Assembly (NCBI GenBank): GCA_000513075.1
Contig: AZYC01000004.1
Span: 1 to 42,569, forward strand
Length of the DNA: 42,569 nucleotides
Origin: an alpha proteobacterium SCGC AAA288-G21
Lineage (GTDB): Bacteria; Pseudomonadota; Alphaproteobacteria; Pelagibacterales; Pelagibacteraceae
Direction: 5' to 3'
The stretch's first letter is position 1. Every line of letters begins with the position of its first letter. The position numbers were made by a program, and so were the translations under genes. The notes under the pieces were generated by a model that saw only the letters and a program-made list of their open reading frames with translations, ran no database searches and was not told the DNA's origin. Positions 26,046-34,353 of the stretch are shown here, in pieces.

Positions 26046-26052
26046 CTCCTTT
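26046..26052 (-). promoter_or_regulatory. Strong Shine-Dalgarno of atpE
   Basis: On the minus strand the sequence AAAGGAG lies 5 bases before the atpE ATG. Most other starts in this window have at best AGGA, so this looks like selection for high c-subunit output. Confidence 0.8.
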
Positions 26053-26061
26053 CTTTTTTAT

Positions 26062-26796
26062 TTAATGATTTAAATTAAGTGCATCATTTAAATAGATGCA
26101 GGTTAAAATCGCAAAAACATAAGCCTGAAGGAAAGCTATTAATATTTCCAGACCAGTTAGTGCAACTGCAAAACTAAGTGGTAACCAACCACCTATGATT
26201 CCAAGACTAATTACGAAACCTCCAAAAACTTTTAACATTGTGTGACCTGCCATCATGTTTGCAAATAATCGTACAGATAAACTTACGGGTCTACTCAAAT
26301 ACGAAATAATCTCAATTATAACTATTAAGGGTAACAAAAATAGCGGAACTCCACTTGGAATAAATAATTTAAGATATCCTACCCCATGGTGAACAAACCC
26401 TATAATTGTTACGCCTACAAAAATAACAGCTGCTAATGCAAAAGTTACAATGATATGGCTTGTAACTGTGAAGGAGTAGGGCAACATTCCAAGCATGTTG
26501 CAGAATAATACAAACATAAATAAGCTAAAAACAAACGGAAAATAGGGTTTTGCTTTTGATCCAGCGGTATCACTTATCATTTTGGATATCAAGGTATAAC
26601 TAAGTTCTGTGAGCAGTTGTATTTTTGTGGGTATTATAGCCTTTCTCTTGGTTCCTGCAAAAAATACACTAATAATTATAAACGCACTTATCATCATAAA
26701 TAAACTTGCGTTCGTAAATGATATATCAACGTTTCCAAAACTTATCTCAGGACCAATTCTATAAACATTGAACTGATGCATTGGATTTGTTGACAT
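26062..26796 (-). CDS. atpB: F0F1 ATP synthase subunit a
   Basis: Stator half-channel subunit. The 244-residue protein has five or six membrane helices and the essential Arg in SVRLFANMMAGH near residue 176, followed by the GLEILIAFLQAYVFAILTCIYL C-terminal region that contains the conserved Glu and Gln. It lies between atpI and atpE with 19-21 base gaps. Confidence 0.95.
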   Translation of the reverse strand: MSTNPMHQFNVYRIGPEISFGNVDISFTNASLFMMISAFIIISVFFAGTKRKAIIPTKIQLLTELSYTLISKMISDTAGSKAKPYFPFVFSLFMFVLFCNMLGMLPYSFTVTSHIIVTFALAAVIFVGVTIIGFVHHGVGYLKLFIPSGVPLFLLPLIVIIEIISYLSRPVSLSVRLFANMMAGHTMLKVFGGFVISLGIIGGWLPLSFAVALTGLEILIAFLQAYVFAILTCIYLNDALNLNH

Positions 26797-26815
26797 TTTA
26801 TTTTTTCAATTTTAC

Positions 26816-27103
26816 TTAATCGTTATTTTTCTGCATTAGTTTTGCCGATCTAATGACATTTAAAATGCCAGCTGCAGAGCCAGCAAAAAAAAATATTACT
26901 GTTAACCAAGGTTTACTATCAAACCAATTGTCCAAAATAAACCCTATTATTGAGCCCACCAAAACAGCGGCAACCATTTCAGTGCTTAATTTTAGAGCTG
27001 TACCTAAAGATGAAGTATTCTTTTTATTGTTGGTAAATGAGTTTTTATTAGCTTTTTTCTTTGCAATTTTTAGGCGAGTACTCAATTCGCTAAATTTTTT
27101 CAT
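26816..27103 (-). CDS. atpI: ATP synthase AtpI/AtpZ-like protein
   Basis: A 95-residue protein with a basic N-terminal stretch and two membrane helices (about 40-62 and 67-88). The STEMVAAVLVGSIIGFILDNWF and GSAAGILNVIRSA segments match the small AtpI/AtpZ family found at the head of F0 operons, thought to help c-ring assembly or magnesium supply. It follows smc after 11 bases. Confidence 0.85.
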   Translation of the reverse strand: MKKFSELSTRLKIAKKKANKNSFTNNKKNTSSLGTALKLSTEMVAAVLVGSIIGFILDNWFDSKPWLTVIFFFAGSAAGILNVIRSAKLMQKNND

Positions 27104-27114
27104 TTGATTAAAAT

Positions 27115-29691
27115 TTACGCAACCAATTCTTCAGCCCTTTCAAGATCGACTGCAACCAACTGGCTAACTCCCTGTTCGGGCATTGTTATACCATACAATC
27201 TATTCATTTTTGACATGGTTAAAGCATGATGCGTAACAATAATAAATTTTGTGCGAGTTATTTTTACTAATTCCTCGAGTAAATTACAGAACCTTGTTAC
27301 ATTAGCGTCGTCTAGAGGTGCATCGACTTCATCCAAAAAGCATATTGGCGCTGGGTTAGTTAAAAAAACTGCAAAAATTAATGATAAAGCGGTTAGTGCT
27401 TGTTCTCCTCCTGAAAGAAGAGTTATTGATTGCAATCTTTTACCTGGAGGACTTACTAGCATTTCTAAACCAGCTTCTAAAGGATCTTCGGAGTCTACTA
27501 ATTCCAATTTAGCATTTCCTCCATTAAATAATTTTGTGTATACCTCGTTAAATTTTCTATTTACCTTTTCAAAAGCCTCAATTAATCTTTCTCTTCCTTT
27601 TTGATTTAGCTCATTAATACTTGCTTTTAATTTAATTATTGCCGAGATTAAATCTTCTCGGTCTTTTTGCATTTTTGTGATTTCCATTTTAGTCTGTTTT
27701 GTCTCTTCATCTGCTCTCAAATTTATTGAACCAAGTTTATCTCTTTCTCTTTTTTTTGCATCCAAAGTCTCCTCTTGTTCCAAAGCATCTGGAAAAACAT
27801 CTTTTCCAAACAAATTAGATGAATTAAACAAGTTGGATTCATTAAGTTTAAGATCGCTTTCAATATGTTCCAGCAAATCTGTTTTTCTGTTTTGTAGGCC
27901 CTCCGTCTTAGCAGAAGCACTAGCCCTTTTTTCTCTTGCAACCATAGTCTTTTCTTGCACAGTTTTTAGCTTTTTATTATGATCTTCATAAATGATTTCA
28001 GCTTTATTTGTTTCTTCCTCAATTTTTGATTTTTCTTGTTCTGTTATTTTAATAGTTTGCAAAGTCTGGCCTTTTTTAACGGCAATATTTTCAGGGAGTT
28101 TTTCTAAATTAATTAAATTTTGAGCAATCTTTTCTTTTCTTATTTTTAATTCGTTCATCATTTTTTCCGAATTAGAATTCAAATTTTTCCAATTCTTAAT
28201 TTCTTCATCAATATTTTTTGTTCTTTCTTGTCTTTTTATTGAGTCAGATTTTATTGTTTGATTTTTACTATATGCAGAAGCATAACTTTCTTGTGAAATT
28301 TTTATTTTGTGATTTAATTTATTTAGTTCCTCTAATATTTGATTATTTTTTACGTCTTCAAATTTTGAAATTAATGTTTTCAAGTTATTCATTGTCTTAT
28401 TGATTAAGCTAGATGATTCGTCAATATTGCCTTCTTTCATATATTTATGGCACTTTTCCAAATCTGATAGAGAGTTTTTTATGATTTCTAAATTTTCTTT
28501 TGAACTAGAATTTATAACCAATTCTTGAGAGGTCTTTTCAAGTTTTTCTTGTTCAATTTTAAGGCTTTCAGTTGCTATGTTTAAGTCCTGGTTAGTTTGC
28601 TTTTCAAGTTCATAATATTTTGTCTCGACATCAATTAAATCTTTTTTTTCTTCTTTGAGTCTTTTTTCATTCGAAGAAGCGTCAATTAATATTTTTTTTT
28701 CTCTATCTATATCAATTTCTAACGTTTTTTCAGAATTAATTAAGCTATCTTTCTCACTTTTTATTCTAATTTCTTGTTCTTCTAGATTTTTTATTTCTAA
28801 ATTTAGTCTCTGCAATTTAGATAGTATTTCAATATTTTTGTCTCTCAAAGGTTTCAATTTTAAATTTTCTTTTTCAAGTAGTTCGGTAAAATGGTTTAAC
28901 TCAATTGTTAATCCACTTACTTCATCATCAAATTCACTAAAATTTTCATTTTCTAATTTAATATCTTTTTCAATATTCTGTAATTTTAAATAGTAAAGAC
29001 CTGCTTCAAATTTTTTAATTTCTTCTGAAATCATTTTATATTTTGTTGCTTCTTCTGCCTGTTTTCTTAAATTTTCTAATTGTTTTTCTTGCTGTCTTCT
29101 TAGTTCATCTGATCTTTTTAAATTATTTTCTGCTGAATTCAGTCTTAATTCAGACTCATGTCTTCTTGCGTGAATTCCTAATATTCCAGCGGCCTCCTCT
29201 AAAATAGCTCTTCGATCCGATGGTTTTGCAGTAACAAGCGCTCCGATTCTTCCTTGGCCAATAATTGAAGGTGAGTGTGCTCCAGTAGATAGATCTGCAA
29301 AAAATGTTTGAGCATCTCTTGCTCGAACTTCTTTTTCATTAATAAAATATTTGGAACCCTTGTCTTTTTCAATTCTTCTCTTTACATCAATTTTTTCAAG
29401 GTTCCTAAATTGTATTAGTCCATCTTTTTCGGTATTTTCTAAACTAATAATTACCTCAGCAATATTTTTTGAAGGTTTATTAGCGGTGCCAGAAAAAATA
29501 ACATCTTCCATCCCTGAGCCTCTCATGCTTTTTGCAGATGTTTCTCCCATACACCATCTTAAAGATTCTACAATATTTGATTTACCACAACCGTTAGGAC
29601 CCACAATTCCTGTTAAACCGTTTTCGATTAAGAACGTTGTCTTTTCGACAAATGATTTAAAACCTGTTAATTGAATTTTTTTAAATTCCAT
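27115..29691 (-). CDS. smc: Chromosome segregation protein SMC, short form
   Basis: Condensin-type ATPase that organises the chromosome. The 858-residue protein has the N-terminal ATPase lobe with Walker A GPNGCGKSN (31-39), a first coiled coil (about 165-390), a second (about 460-700) and the C-terminal lobe with signature LLSGGEQAL (758-766) and Walker B CFLDEVDAPLDD (784-795). Typical alphaproteobacterial SMC is about 1150 residues; here the 395-470 region between the coiled coils is polar and helical with no sign of the usual 150-200 residue Gly-rich hinge. It is the third gene of DUF721-dsbA-smc. Confidence 0.93.
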   Translation of the reverse strand: MEFKKIQLTGFKSFVEKTTFLIENGLTGIVGPNGCGKSNIVESLRWCMGETSAKSMRGSGMEDVIFSGTANKPSKNIAEVIISLENTEKDGLIQFRNLEKIDVKRRIEKDKGSKYFINEKEVRARDAQTFFADLSTGAHSPSIIGQGRIGALVTAKPSDRRAILEEAAGILGIHARRHESELRLNSAENNLKRSDELRRQQEKQLENLRKQAEEATKYKMISEEIKKFEAGLYYLKLQNIEKDIKLENENFSEFDDEVSGLTIELNHFTELLEKENLKLKPLRDKNIEILSKLQRLNLEIKNLEEQEIRIKSEKDSLINSEKTLEIDIDREKKILIDASSNEKRLKEEKKDLIDVETKYYELEKQTNQDLNIATESLKIEQEKLEKTSQELVINSSSKENLEIIKNSLSDLEKCHKYMKEGNIDESSSLINKTMNNLKTLISKFEDVKNNQILEELNKLNHKIKISQESYASAYSKNQTIKSDSIKRQERTKNIDEEIKNWKNLNSNSEKMMNELKIRKEKIAQNLINLEKLPENIAVKKGQTLQTIKITEQEKSKIEEETNKAEIIYEDHNKKLKTVQEKTMVAREKRASASAKTEGLQNRKTDLLEHIESDLKLNESNLFNSSNLFGKDVFPDALEQEETLDAKKRERDKLGSINLRADEETKQTKMEITKMQKDREDLISAIIKLKASINELNQKGRERLIEAFEKVNRKFNEVYTKLFNGGNAKLELVDSEDPLEAGLEMLVSPPGKRLQSITLLSGGEQALTALSLIFAVFLTNPAPICFLDEVDAPLDDANVTRFCNLLEELVKITRTKFIIVTHHALTMSKMNRLYGITMPEQGVSQLVAVDLERAEELVA

Positions 29692-29699
29692 AAAACTTA

Positions 29700-30290
29700 T
29701 TATATTAATTTTTCAAGTGTTTTTTTTAAATTGTTGTATTCAAGATCATCTTTAAATATTTCATCGTTTATAACAATTGTTGGTGTTGATTTTATTTTAA
29801 ATTTTTTTACAGCTTCAATTCTACTATTTAATATATAATTTTCCACGTCTTCAAAAGCTAAACATTTATCAAAATTGTCTTCATTAAGACCAAACTGTTT
29901 CACAGATTTTTTGAGATTTTGATTTATATCCTCTATTTTTTCACCTCTTATCCAACTTTCTTGTGTTTTATATAAGTGATCTAAAAAAGAAATTCTTTTT
30001 TCTTTATTTACACATTGGGTAATTTTTGCAGCATTAAGCGCTGCTAAGTCTAGAGGAAAATGTTTAAAATATATTTTTACGATTCCTGTATCTATATAAT
30101 CTTTTTTAAGAAGGGGATAAATTTTAGCATGAAAACTCGCACAATGTGGACAAGTTAAAGATTGATAGGAATAAATCTTTATTTTTGCATTTTCATTTCC
30201 TTCGGTGATATCACTTAATTTATAATTTTCACCAGCAAAAGAATTTATACTTAAAAAAGAAAATAATAGAATACAAATTATTTTTTTCAT
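29700..30290 (-). CDS. DsbA-family thiol:disulfide oxidoreductase
   Basis: A 196-residue secreted thioredoxin-fold protein. It has a signal peptide (MKK, hydrophobic core, INSFAGE cleavage region), a CPHC active site near residue 48-51 and the cis-Pro in KSTPTIVI near 168. This arrangement is typical of the alphaproteobacterial DsbA-like protein found beside smc and mutY. It may help fold cytochromes and outer-membrane proteins. Start overlaps the DUF721 stop by 4 bases. Confidence 0.88.
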   Translation of the reverse strand: MKKIICILLFSFLSINSFAGENYKLSDITEGNENAKIKIYSYQSLTCPHCASFHAKIYPLLKKDYIDTGIVKIYFKHFPLDLAALNAAKITQCVNKEKRISFLDHLYKTQESWIRGEKIEDINQNLKKSVKQFGLNEDNFDKCLAFEDVENYILNSRIEAVKKFKIKSTPTIVINDEIFKDDLEYNNLKKTLEKLI

Positions 30291-30772
30291 TTTTGAATTA
30301 CGTTTATTAATTCTATTAAAGATTTTTTTATTTTTTCGTTATTTAGTGATTTTAGAGAATTTTTAAATTTCTCTTTAGTGTTTGTGGAAATATTCATTTT
30401 TTTTTTATTAATATTTTCTTTTAAATTATTAAATGTTTCTAAACGAACGTTATTGAGAATTTTATAACCAAAAAAACCATTAATCTTTTCTATGATGGTA
30501 TTTTTGCTAAATTCTATATTAACTTCATTTCCTCTTTGTACGTTTATTATTAAAGTTCCTGGAGCATTTTTCCCACTAGGCTTAAATGTTTTTGGGAAAG
30601 ATACCTTTGATATTTCATTACCTACCAAATAATTCCACCTGTTTAGTATTTCAGAGTAAACAAAACCTTTTTTATTCAAGATTTTTTTTACGTTTTTTGG
30701 CAAAGAATTTTTAAACGATCGTAAACCTTGAATATAAAACGTCTTTTGTTTTATATTGTTTTTTATATGCAT
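30287..30772 (-). CDS. DUF721 (DciA-like) protein
   Basis: A 161-residue protein with the DUF721 core: ILNRWNYLVGNEISKVSFPKTFK near residue 42, GTLIINVQRGNEVNIEF and IEKINGFFGYKIL. DUF721 includes DciA, the ancestral loader of the replicative DnaB helicase, so such a role is likely if the gene is the only family member in the genome. The C-terminal 40 residues are Lys-rich. Its ATG (30772) overlaps the mutY start region on the other strand. Confidence 0.78.
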   Translation of the reverse strand: MHIKNNIKQKTFYIQGLRSFKNSLPKNVKKILNKKGFVYSEILNRWNYLVGNEISKVSFPKTFKPSGKNAPGTLIINVQRGNEVNIEFSKNTIIEKINGFFGYKILNNVRLETFNNLKENINKKKMNISTNTKEKFKNSLKSLNNEKIKKSLIELINVIQK

Positions 30773-31786
30773 GAACTTGTGTCACTTTTACCAAAAAAAA
30801 TACTTTATTGGTACGATAATAACAAAAGAATTTTGCCCTGGAGGATCAAAACACCAAAAAACAAAAAAGAATACTACGTACTTGTAAGTGAATTTATGTT
30901 GCAGCAAACACAAGTTAAAACTGTAATCCCATATTTTACAAAATTTGTTAAAAAAATTCCAAATTTAAAAAGTTTATCCACAAGTAATGAAAAAAAAGTT
31001 TTAAAGCTTTGGGAAGGACTAGGGTATTACAGAAGAGCAAGAAATTTACATAAAACTGCAAAGATTTTAGTCAAAAACTATAATGGTAAACTTCCAAAAA
31101 AATTCGAAGAAATTATAAAATTGCCGGGAATAGGAGAATATACGGCTAACTCATTATTGGCACTAGTTCATAACAAAGCATGTATTCCAATCGATGGAAA
31201 TGTAAAAAGAGTTTTTTCGCGATTATTATTAATAAATACAAGTAATCAAAATATTGATAATGAGATTAAAAAAATTACTTATAAACTACCCAAAGTAGAT
31301 AGAAATGCAGATTTTGCTGAAGCTTTAATGGAATTTGGTGCCTTAGTTTGCAAACCTCAAAATCCATTATGTAAAATTTGTCATTTACAAAAATATTGTA
31401 AATTTTTTAATAGTGGAAATTATATTTCTCCTAACAAAAAGTTTTCTATTAAAGAAAAAAAAATTAATATTTATTGTTACTTAAATAAATATAAAAAAGA
31501 GATAGCTCTAACTAAAAATAAAAATCTAAGTTTTTTAAATAACTTTAAAATGCCAGAAATTCAAATGGTAGTTGCAAATAATAATTTAAAAAAAAAGGGA
31601 TGGCATTATTTATGCAGTTACAAAAATAATATTTCAAATATTAAAATGAATATAGATTTGTTTTATAAATTTACAAAAAACATACCAAAAAAATTTAATT
31701 GGTATTCCGTAGATAGATCGAACCATGAATTTATACCTTCGTTTACAAAAAAGATTTTTAAAAAAATAGCTAAAGTTTATAACTAA
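30767..31786 (+). CDS. mutY: A/G-specific adenine glycosylase
   Basis: Removes adenine opposite 8-oxoguanine. The 339-residue protein has the FMLQQTQVKTVIPYF DNA-binding/catalytic Glu region, LPGIGEYTANSLLAL helix-hairpin-helix, catalytic Asp in IPIDGNVKRV and the [4Fe-4S] cysteine set C-x6-C-x2-C-x5-C in CKPQNPLCKICHLQKYC. The C-terminal NUDIX-like domain is short. I start it at ATG 30767 (MHELVSLLPKK), which suits the family; an ATG at 30728 would add 13 hydrophobic residues and overlap the divergent gene by 45 bases. Confidence 0.92.
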   Translation: MHELVSLLPKKILYWYDNNKRILPWRIKTPKNKKEYYVLVSEFMLQQTQVKTVIPYFTKFVKKIPNLKSLSTSNEKKVLKLWEGLGYYRRARNLHKTAKILVKNYNGKLPKKFEEIIKLPGIGEYTANSLLALVHNKACIPIDGNVKRVFSRLLLINTSNQNIDNEIKKITYKLPKVDRNADFAEALMEFGALVCKPQNPLCKICHLQKYCKFFNSGNYISPNKKFSIKEKKINIYCYLNKYKKEIALTKNKNLSFLNNFKMPEIQMVVANNNLKKKGWHYLCSYKNNISNIKMNIDLFYKFTKNIPKKFNWYSVDRSNHEFIPSFTKKIFKKIAKVYN

Positions 31787-31861
31787 AAAAATTAGATTAA
31801 ATTACACCAACAAATATGATATTTTTTTTTACTGATTCGTTATGAGAAAATATAAGACAAT

Positions 31862-32947
31862 TTATGTAGATCCTTCTTGGAGATTTAAAAACTTTTGTCT
31901 AAGATTATCTATTGGAACTATTGAGCCTCCAACATTACAGTACCAGTAAGTCCAACCATTACAGCTTTCTGCACCAAGAATTTTGGCCGCTACTTTATGT
32001 ATAGAGCCTTCAACAGAACTGTGTTTGATGCTACCATCAGCCATTATTTTAGCATTAATTTTTTTCTTTTGATCGAAAATGCTAGTTCCTGGTTTAATTA
32101 TTCCCAATTCAACCAACGATCCAAACGGTACTCTTGGTTTAGACCTATTATTTTCTAGTGTATCTAAGTAGCTTTCCTCAATAACTTTAGCTTTATTAAT
32201 TCTTTCTTCAGCAGCTTTAAAATATTTTTTATCTTTTTCTATTCCGAAATATTTTCTGCCTAATTTTTTTGCTACAACCGCAGTAGTTCCAGTACCCAAA
32301 AATGGATCTAAAATGGTGTCATCTTTATTTGTTGTTGCTAAAATAATTCTATGTAAAAGTGCTTCTGGTTTTTGAGTAGAATGGACTTTTTTTCCATTCT
32401 TTTTTAGCCTCTCTTTTCCATTGCATATAGGAAATGTCCAATCAGAACGCATTTGTAAATCATCGTTTAAGCACTTCTGGGATTGATAATTAAAAGTATA
32501 TTTTGAATTTTTGTTTTTAGATGCCCATATTAAAGTTTCATGAGCATTAGTAAATCTTGTTCCTTTAAAATTTGGCATAGGATTATTTTTTTTCCATATA
32601 ACATCATTAAGAATCCAGTAACCTATATTTTGAATATGGTAACCTACACGAAAAATATTATGATAAGATCCAATTACCCAAATAGCACCATTGTCTTTAA
32701 GAACTCTTTTGCATTCACTTAACCAATCTATACAAAAATTGTCGTAGTGTTCAAAATTTTTAAATTGATCCCACTTATCTTTAACTCCATTAACTTTACT
32801 ATTATCTGGTCGTTTTAATTTCTTTCCTATTTGTAAATTGTAGGGGGGATCTGCAAAAATTAAATCAAAGGTTTTATCAGGAATTTTTTTTAATTCCTTA
32901 ATACAATTTCCGTTCAAAATATTATTTTTTAGTTGCTCTATGTTCAT
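31862..32947 (-). CDS. ccrM: CcrM-type DNA adenine methyltransferase (GANTC)
   Basis: Cell-cycle DNA methylase that modifies the A of GANTC. The 361-residue protein has the catalytic DPPYNLQIGKKLKRPD near residue 35, the FxGxG-like DPFLGTGTTAVVAKKLGR SAM site near 220 and the C-terminal CcrM-specific domain ending in SCNGWTYWYCN...SIVPIDNLRQ. A GTG at 32950 could also start it; I prefer the ATG at 32947. It lies next to rnhB as in Caulobacter. The upstream region has two GANTC sites in an inverted repeat, pointing to methylation-sensitive autoregulation. Confidence 0.93.
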   Translation of the reverse strand: MNIEQLKNNILNGNCIKELKKIPDKTFDLIFADPPYNLQIGKKLKRPDNSKVNGVKDKWDQFKNFEHYDNFCIDWLSECKRVLKDNGAIWVIGSYHNIFRVGYHIQNIGYWILNDVIWKKNNPMPNFKGTRFTNAHETLIWASKNKNSKYTFNYQSQKCLNDDLQMRSDWTFPICNGKERLKKNGKKVHSTQKPEALLHRIILATTNKDDTILDPFLGTGTTAVVAKKLGRKYFGIEKDKKYFKAAEERINKAKVIEESYLDTLENNRSKPRVPFGSLVELGIIKPGTSIFDQKKKINAKIMADGSIKHSSVEGSIHKVAAKILGAESCNGWTYWYCNVGGSIVPIDNLRQKFLNLQEGST

Positions 32948-32953
32948 CACGAT

Positions 32954-32963
32954 TTCACGTGAA
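32954..32963. promoter_or_regulatory. 10-bp perfect palindrome before ccrM
   Basis: TTCACGTGAA lies 7 bases upstream of the ccrM start, a perfect palindrome in otherwise non-symmetric DNA. It could be an operator half, or chance. Confidence 0.35.
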
Positions 32964-32969
32964 TAATTA

Positions 32970-32986
32970 GACTCTAAACAAGAGTC
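32970..32986. promoter_or_regulatory. Inverted repeat of two GANTC sites upstream of ccrM
   Basis: The sequence gactct-N5-agagtc contains GACTC at 32970-32974 and GAGTC at 32982-32986 arranged as a 6-bp inverted repeat 20-40 bases upstream of the ccrM start. In Caulobacter two GANTC sites in the ccrM leader make its transcription methylation-sensitive; the same design is seen here. In RNA it could form a 6-bp hairpin. Confidence 0.6.
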
Positions 32987-33027
32987 GCGGTCAACTTGTG
33001 ATTGAAATTAATTTACTTAAGTTGTGT

Positions 33028-33612
33028 TTATTTTTTTTTACCTAACAAGATGTTGTGCACAGGCTTAAAAGATTTTCTATGATGAATAGTGACACCAAAT
33101 TTATTAATGGCTTTCAAATGTTTTTTTGTTCCATATCCAAAATTAGTGTTCCAACCGTAAGATCTATAATTTTTTGCTAATCTAGCTATGTATCTATCTC
33201 TTGCAACTTTAGCAATAATCGAAGCAGCTGAAATAGCAGAAATTTTTTCATCTCCTCGAATAATTGTTTTGTATTGATAACTCAAATTTTTTGGTGCATG
33301 AGTCCCATCAATCAAAATTATATTTGGTTTATGTTTTAAATTATTTATAGCCCTTTTCATAGAGAGTAAAGTTGCTTGCAAAATATTCAATTTATCTATT
33401 TCTTTTATTGAAGCCTTGCCCACAGAATAAATAGAATTTTTTTTTATATAATTTGCCAATTGTTTTCTTTCTTTAGCTGGAATTTTTTTTGAGTCCCTAA
33501 GTAAATTTTTATTGATACTTTTTTTTAATATTACTACTGCAGAAAAAACAGGACCAATCCAACTACCTCTACCCACTTCATCAACACCAGCAGTTAATTT
33601 CTTTTTATTCAA
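33028..33612 (-). CDS. rnhB: Ribonuclease HII
   Basis: Removes ribonucleotides and RNA primers from DNA. The 194-residue protein starts with the catalytic TAGVDEVGRGSWIGPV motif (Asp, Glu), has the ILIDGT Asp near residue 101 and the ARDRYIARL region with the final catalytic Asp. It lies 77 bases upstream of ccrM. A second RNase H (rnhA) is at 22337, so the genome carries both types. Confidence 0.93.
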   Translation of the reverse strand: MNKKKLTAGVDEVGRGSWIGPVFSAVVILKKSINKNLLRDSKKIPAKERKQLANYIKKNSIYSVGKASIKEIDKLNILQATLLSMKRAINNLKHKPNIILIDGTHAPKNLSYQYKTIIRGDEKISAISAASIIAKVARDRYIARLAKNYRSYGWNTNFGYGTKKHLKAINKFGVTIHHRKSFKPVHNILLGKKK

Positions 33613-33630
33613 AAAATTTTACTTATAAAA

Positions 33631-34335
33631 TTACAAATTTAGTTGATTCATTTTTTCTCTTATTAACTTTAAATCAGTCCAAGCTAATTTTTTTTGATCA
33701 GGTTGTCTCATTAAAAAAGCAGGATGAAAAGATGCTATTATAAATGGTTCACAGTTTCCAATTTGTTTTTTTATCCATTTCCCTCTCGCTTTTGAAATTA
33801 CTTTATCATTTCCTATAATTGCATTTAGTGCTGTGCTACCTAAAAGCACGAGGATTTTTGGATTGATTATTTCTATATGCAATTTTAAAAAAGGGTAATA
33901 TCTCTCAATTTCCTGATCGGTGGGTCTTCTATTTTTTGGCGGTCGGTAGTTTACTACATTTGATATGTATACTTTTTTTCTATCTAAGTTTATTGCTTCT
34001 AACATTTTATCTAACAGTTTTCCTGCACGGCCTACAAAAGGTAGACCTTCTTGATCTTCTTGTGCACCAGGTCCTTCACCTATAAGCATAATCTTAGAAT
34101 TTATGTTTCCATCAGAAAAGACCATTTTATTTGCTGAATTTTTTAATTCACAGTTTTTTATTGATCCAATCATTTTTTTTAATTCTTCAAGTTGCTGTGA
34201 TTTTCTTAGACCATTTGAGAATTTCTTATTGTTATTAAATCGATTTATAGGAGAATTATTTATTAACAAATCCATATTTAACAAATTATAATATTCAATA
34301 AGTGAAAAGATTTTTTGATTTATTTTTTTATTCAT
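33631..34335 (-). CDS. Uracil-DNA glycosylase, family 4-like
   Basis: Excises uracil from DNA. The 234-residue protein has the GEGPGAQEDQEGLPFVGRAGKLLDKML motif near residue 90 (water-activating and uracil-binding residues), VNYRPPKNRRPT near 128 and the ASFHPAFLMRQ motif near 203. An N-terminal 50-residue polar segment precedes the domain. The Cys that usually bind the iron-sulfur cluster are only partly visible (NCELK near 70, NCEPF near 194), so the cluster is uncertain. Confidence 0.85.
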   Translation of the reverse strand: MNKKINQKIFSLIEYYNLLNMDLLINNSPINRFNNNKKFSNGLRKSQQLEELKKMIGSIKNCELKNSANKMVFSDGNINSKIMLIGEGPGAQEDQEGLPFVGRAGKLLDKMLEAINLDRKKVYISNVVNYRPPKNRRPTDQEIERYYPFLKLHIEIINPKILVLLGSTALNAIIGNDKVISKARGKWIKKQIGNCEPFIIASFHPAFLMRQPDQKKLAWTDLKLIREKMNQLNL

Positions 34336-34353
34336 CGTAAATTATAGGATTTT

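Noticed and set aside
27251-29674. Several Ser/Phe-rich reading frames of 60-117 residues on the plus strand opposite smc
   Set aside because: They are antisense shadows of the Lys/Glu-rich coiled-coil codons, with no start signals or recognisable motifs.
32999-33022. A CtrA-like binding site (TTAA spaced repeat) upstream of ccrM
   Set aside because: The spacing between the two TTAA elements is 5 bases rather than the 7 of the CtrA consensus, and TTAA is frequent in this AT-rich DNA.
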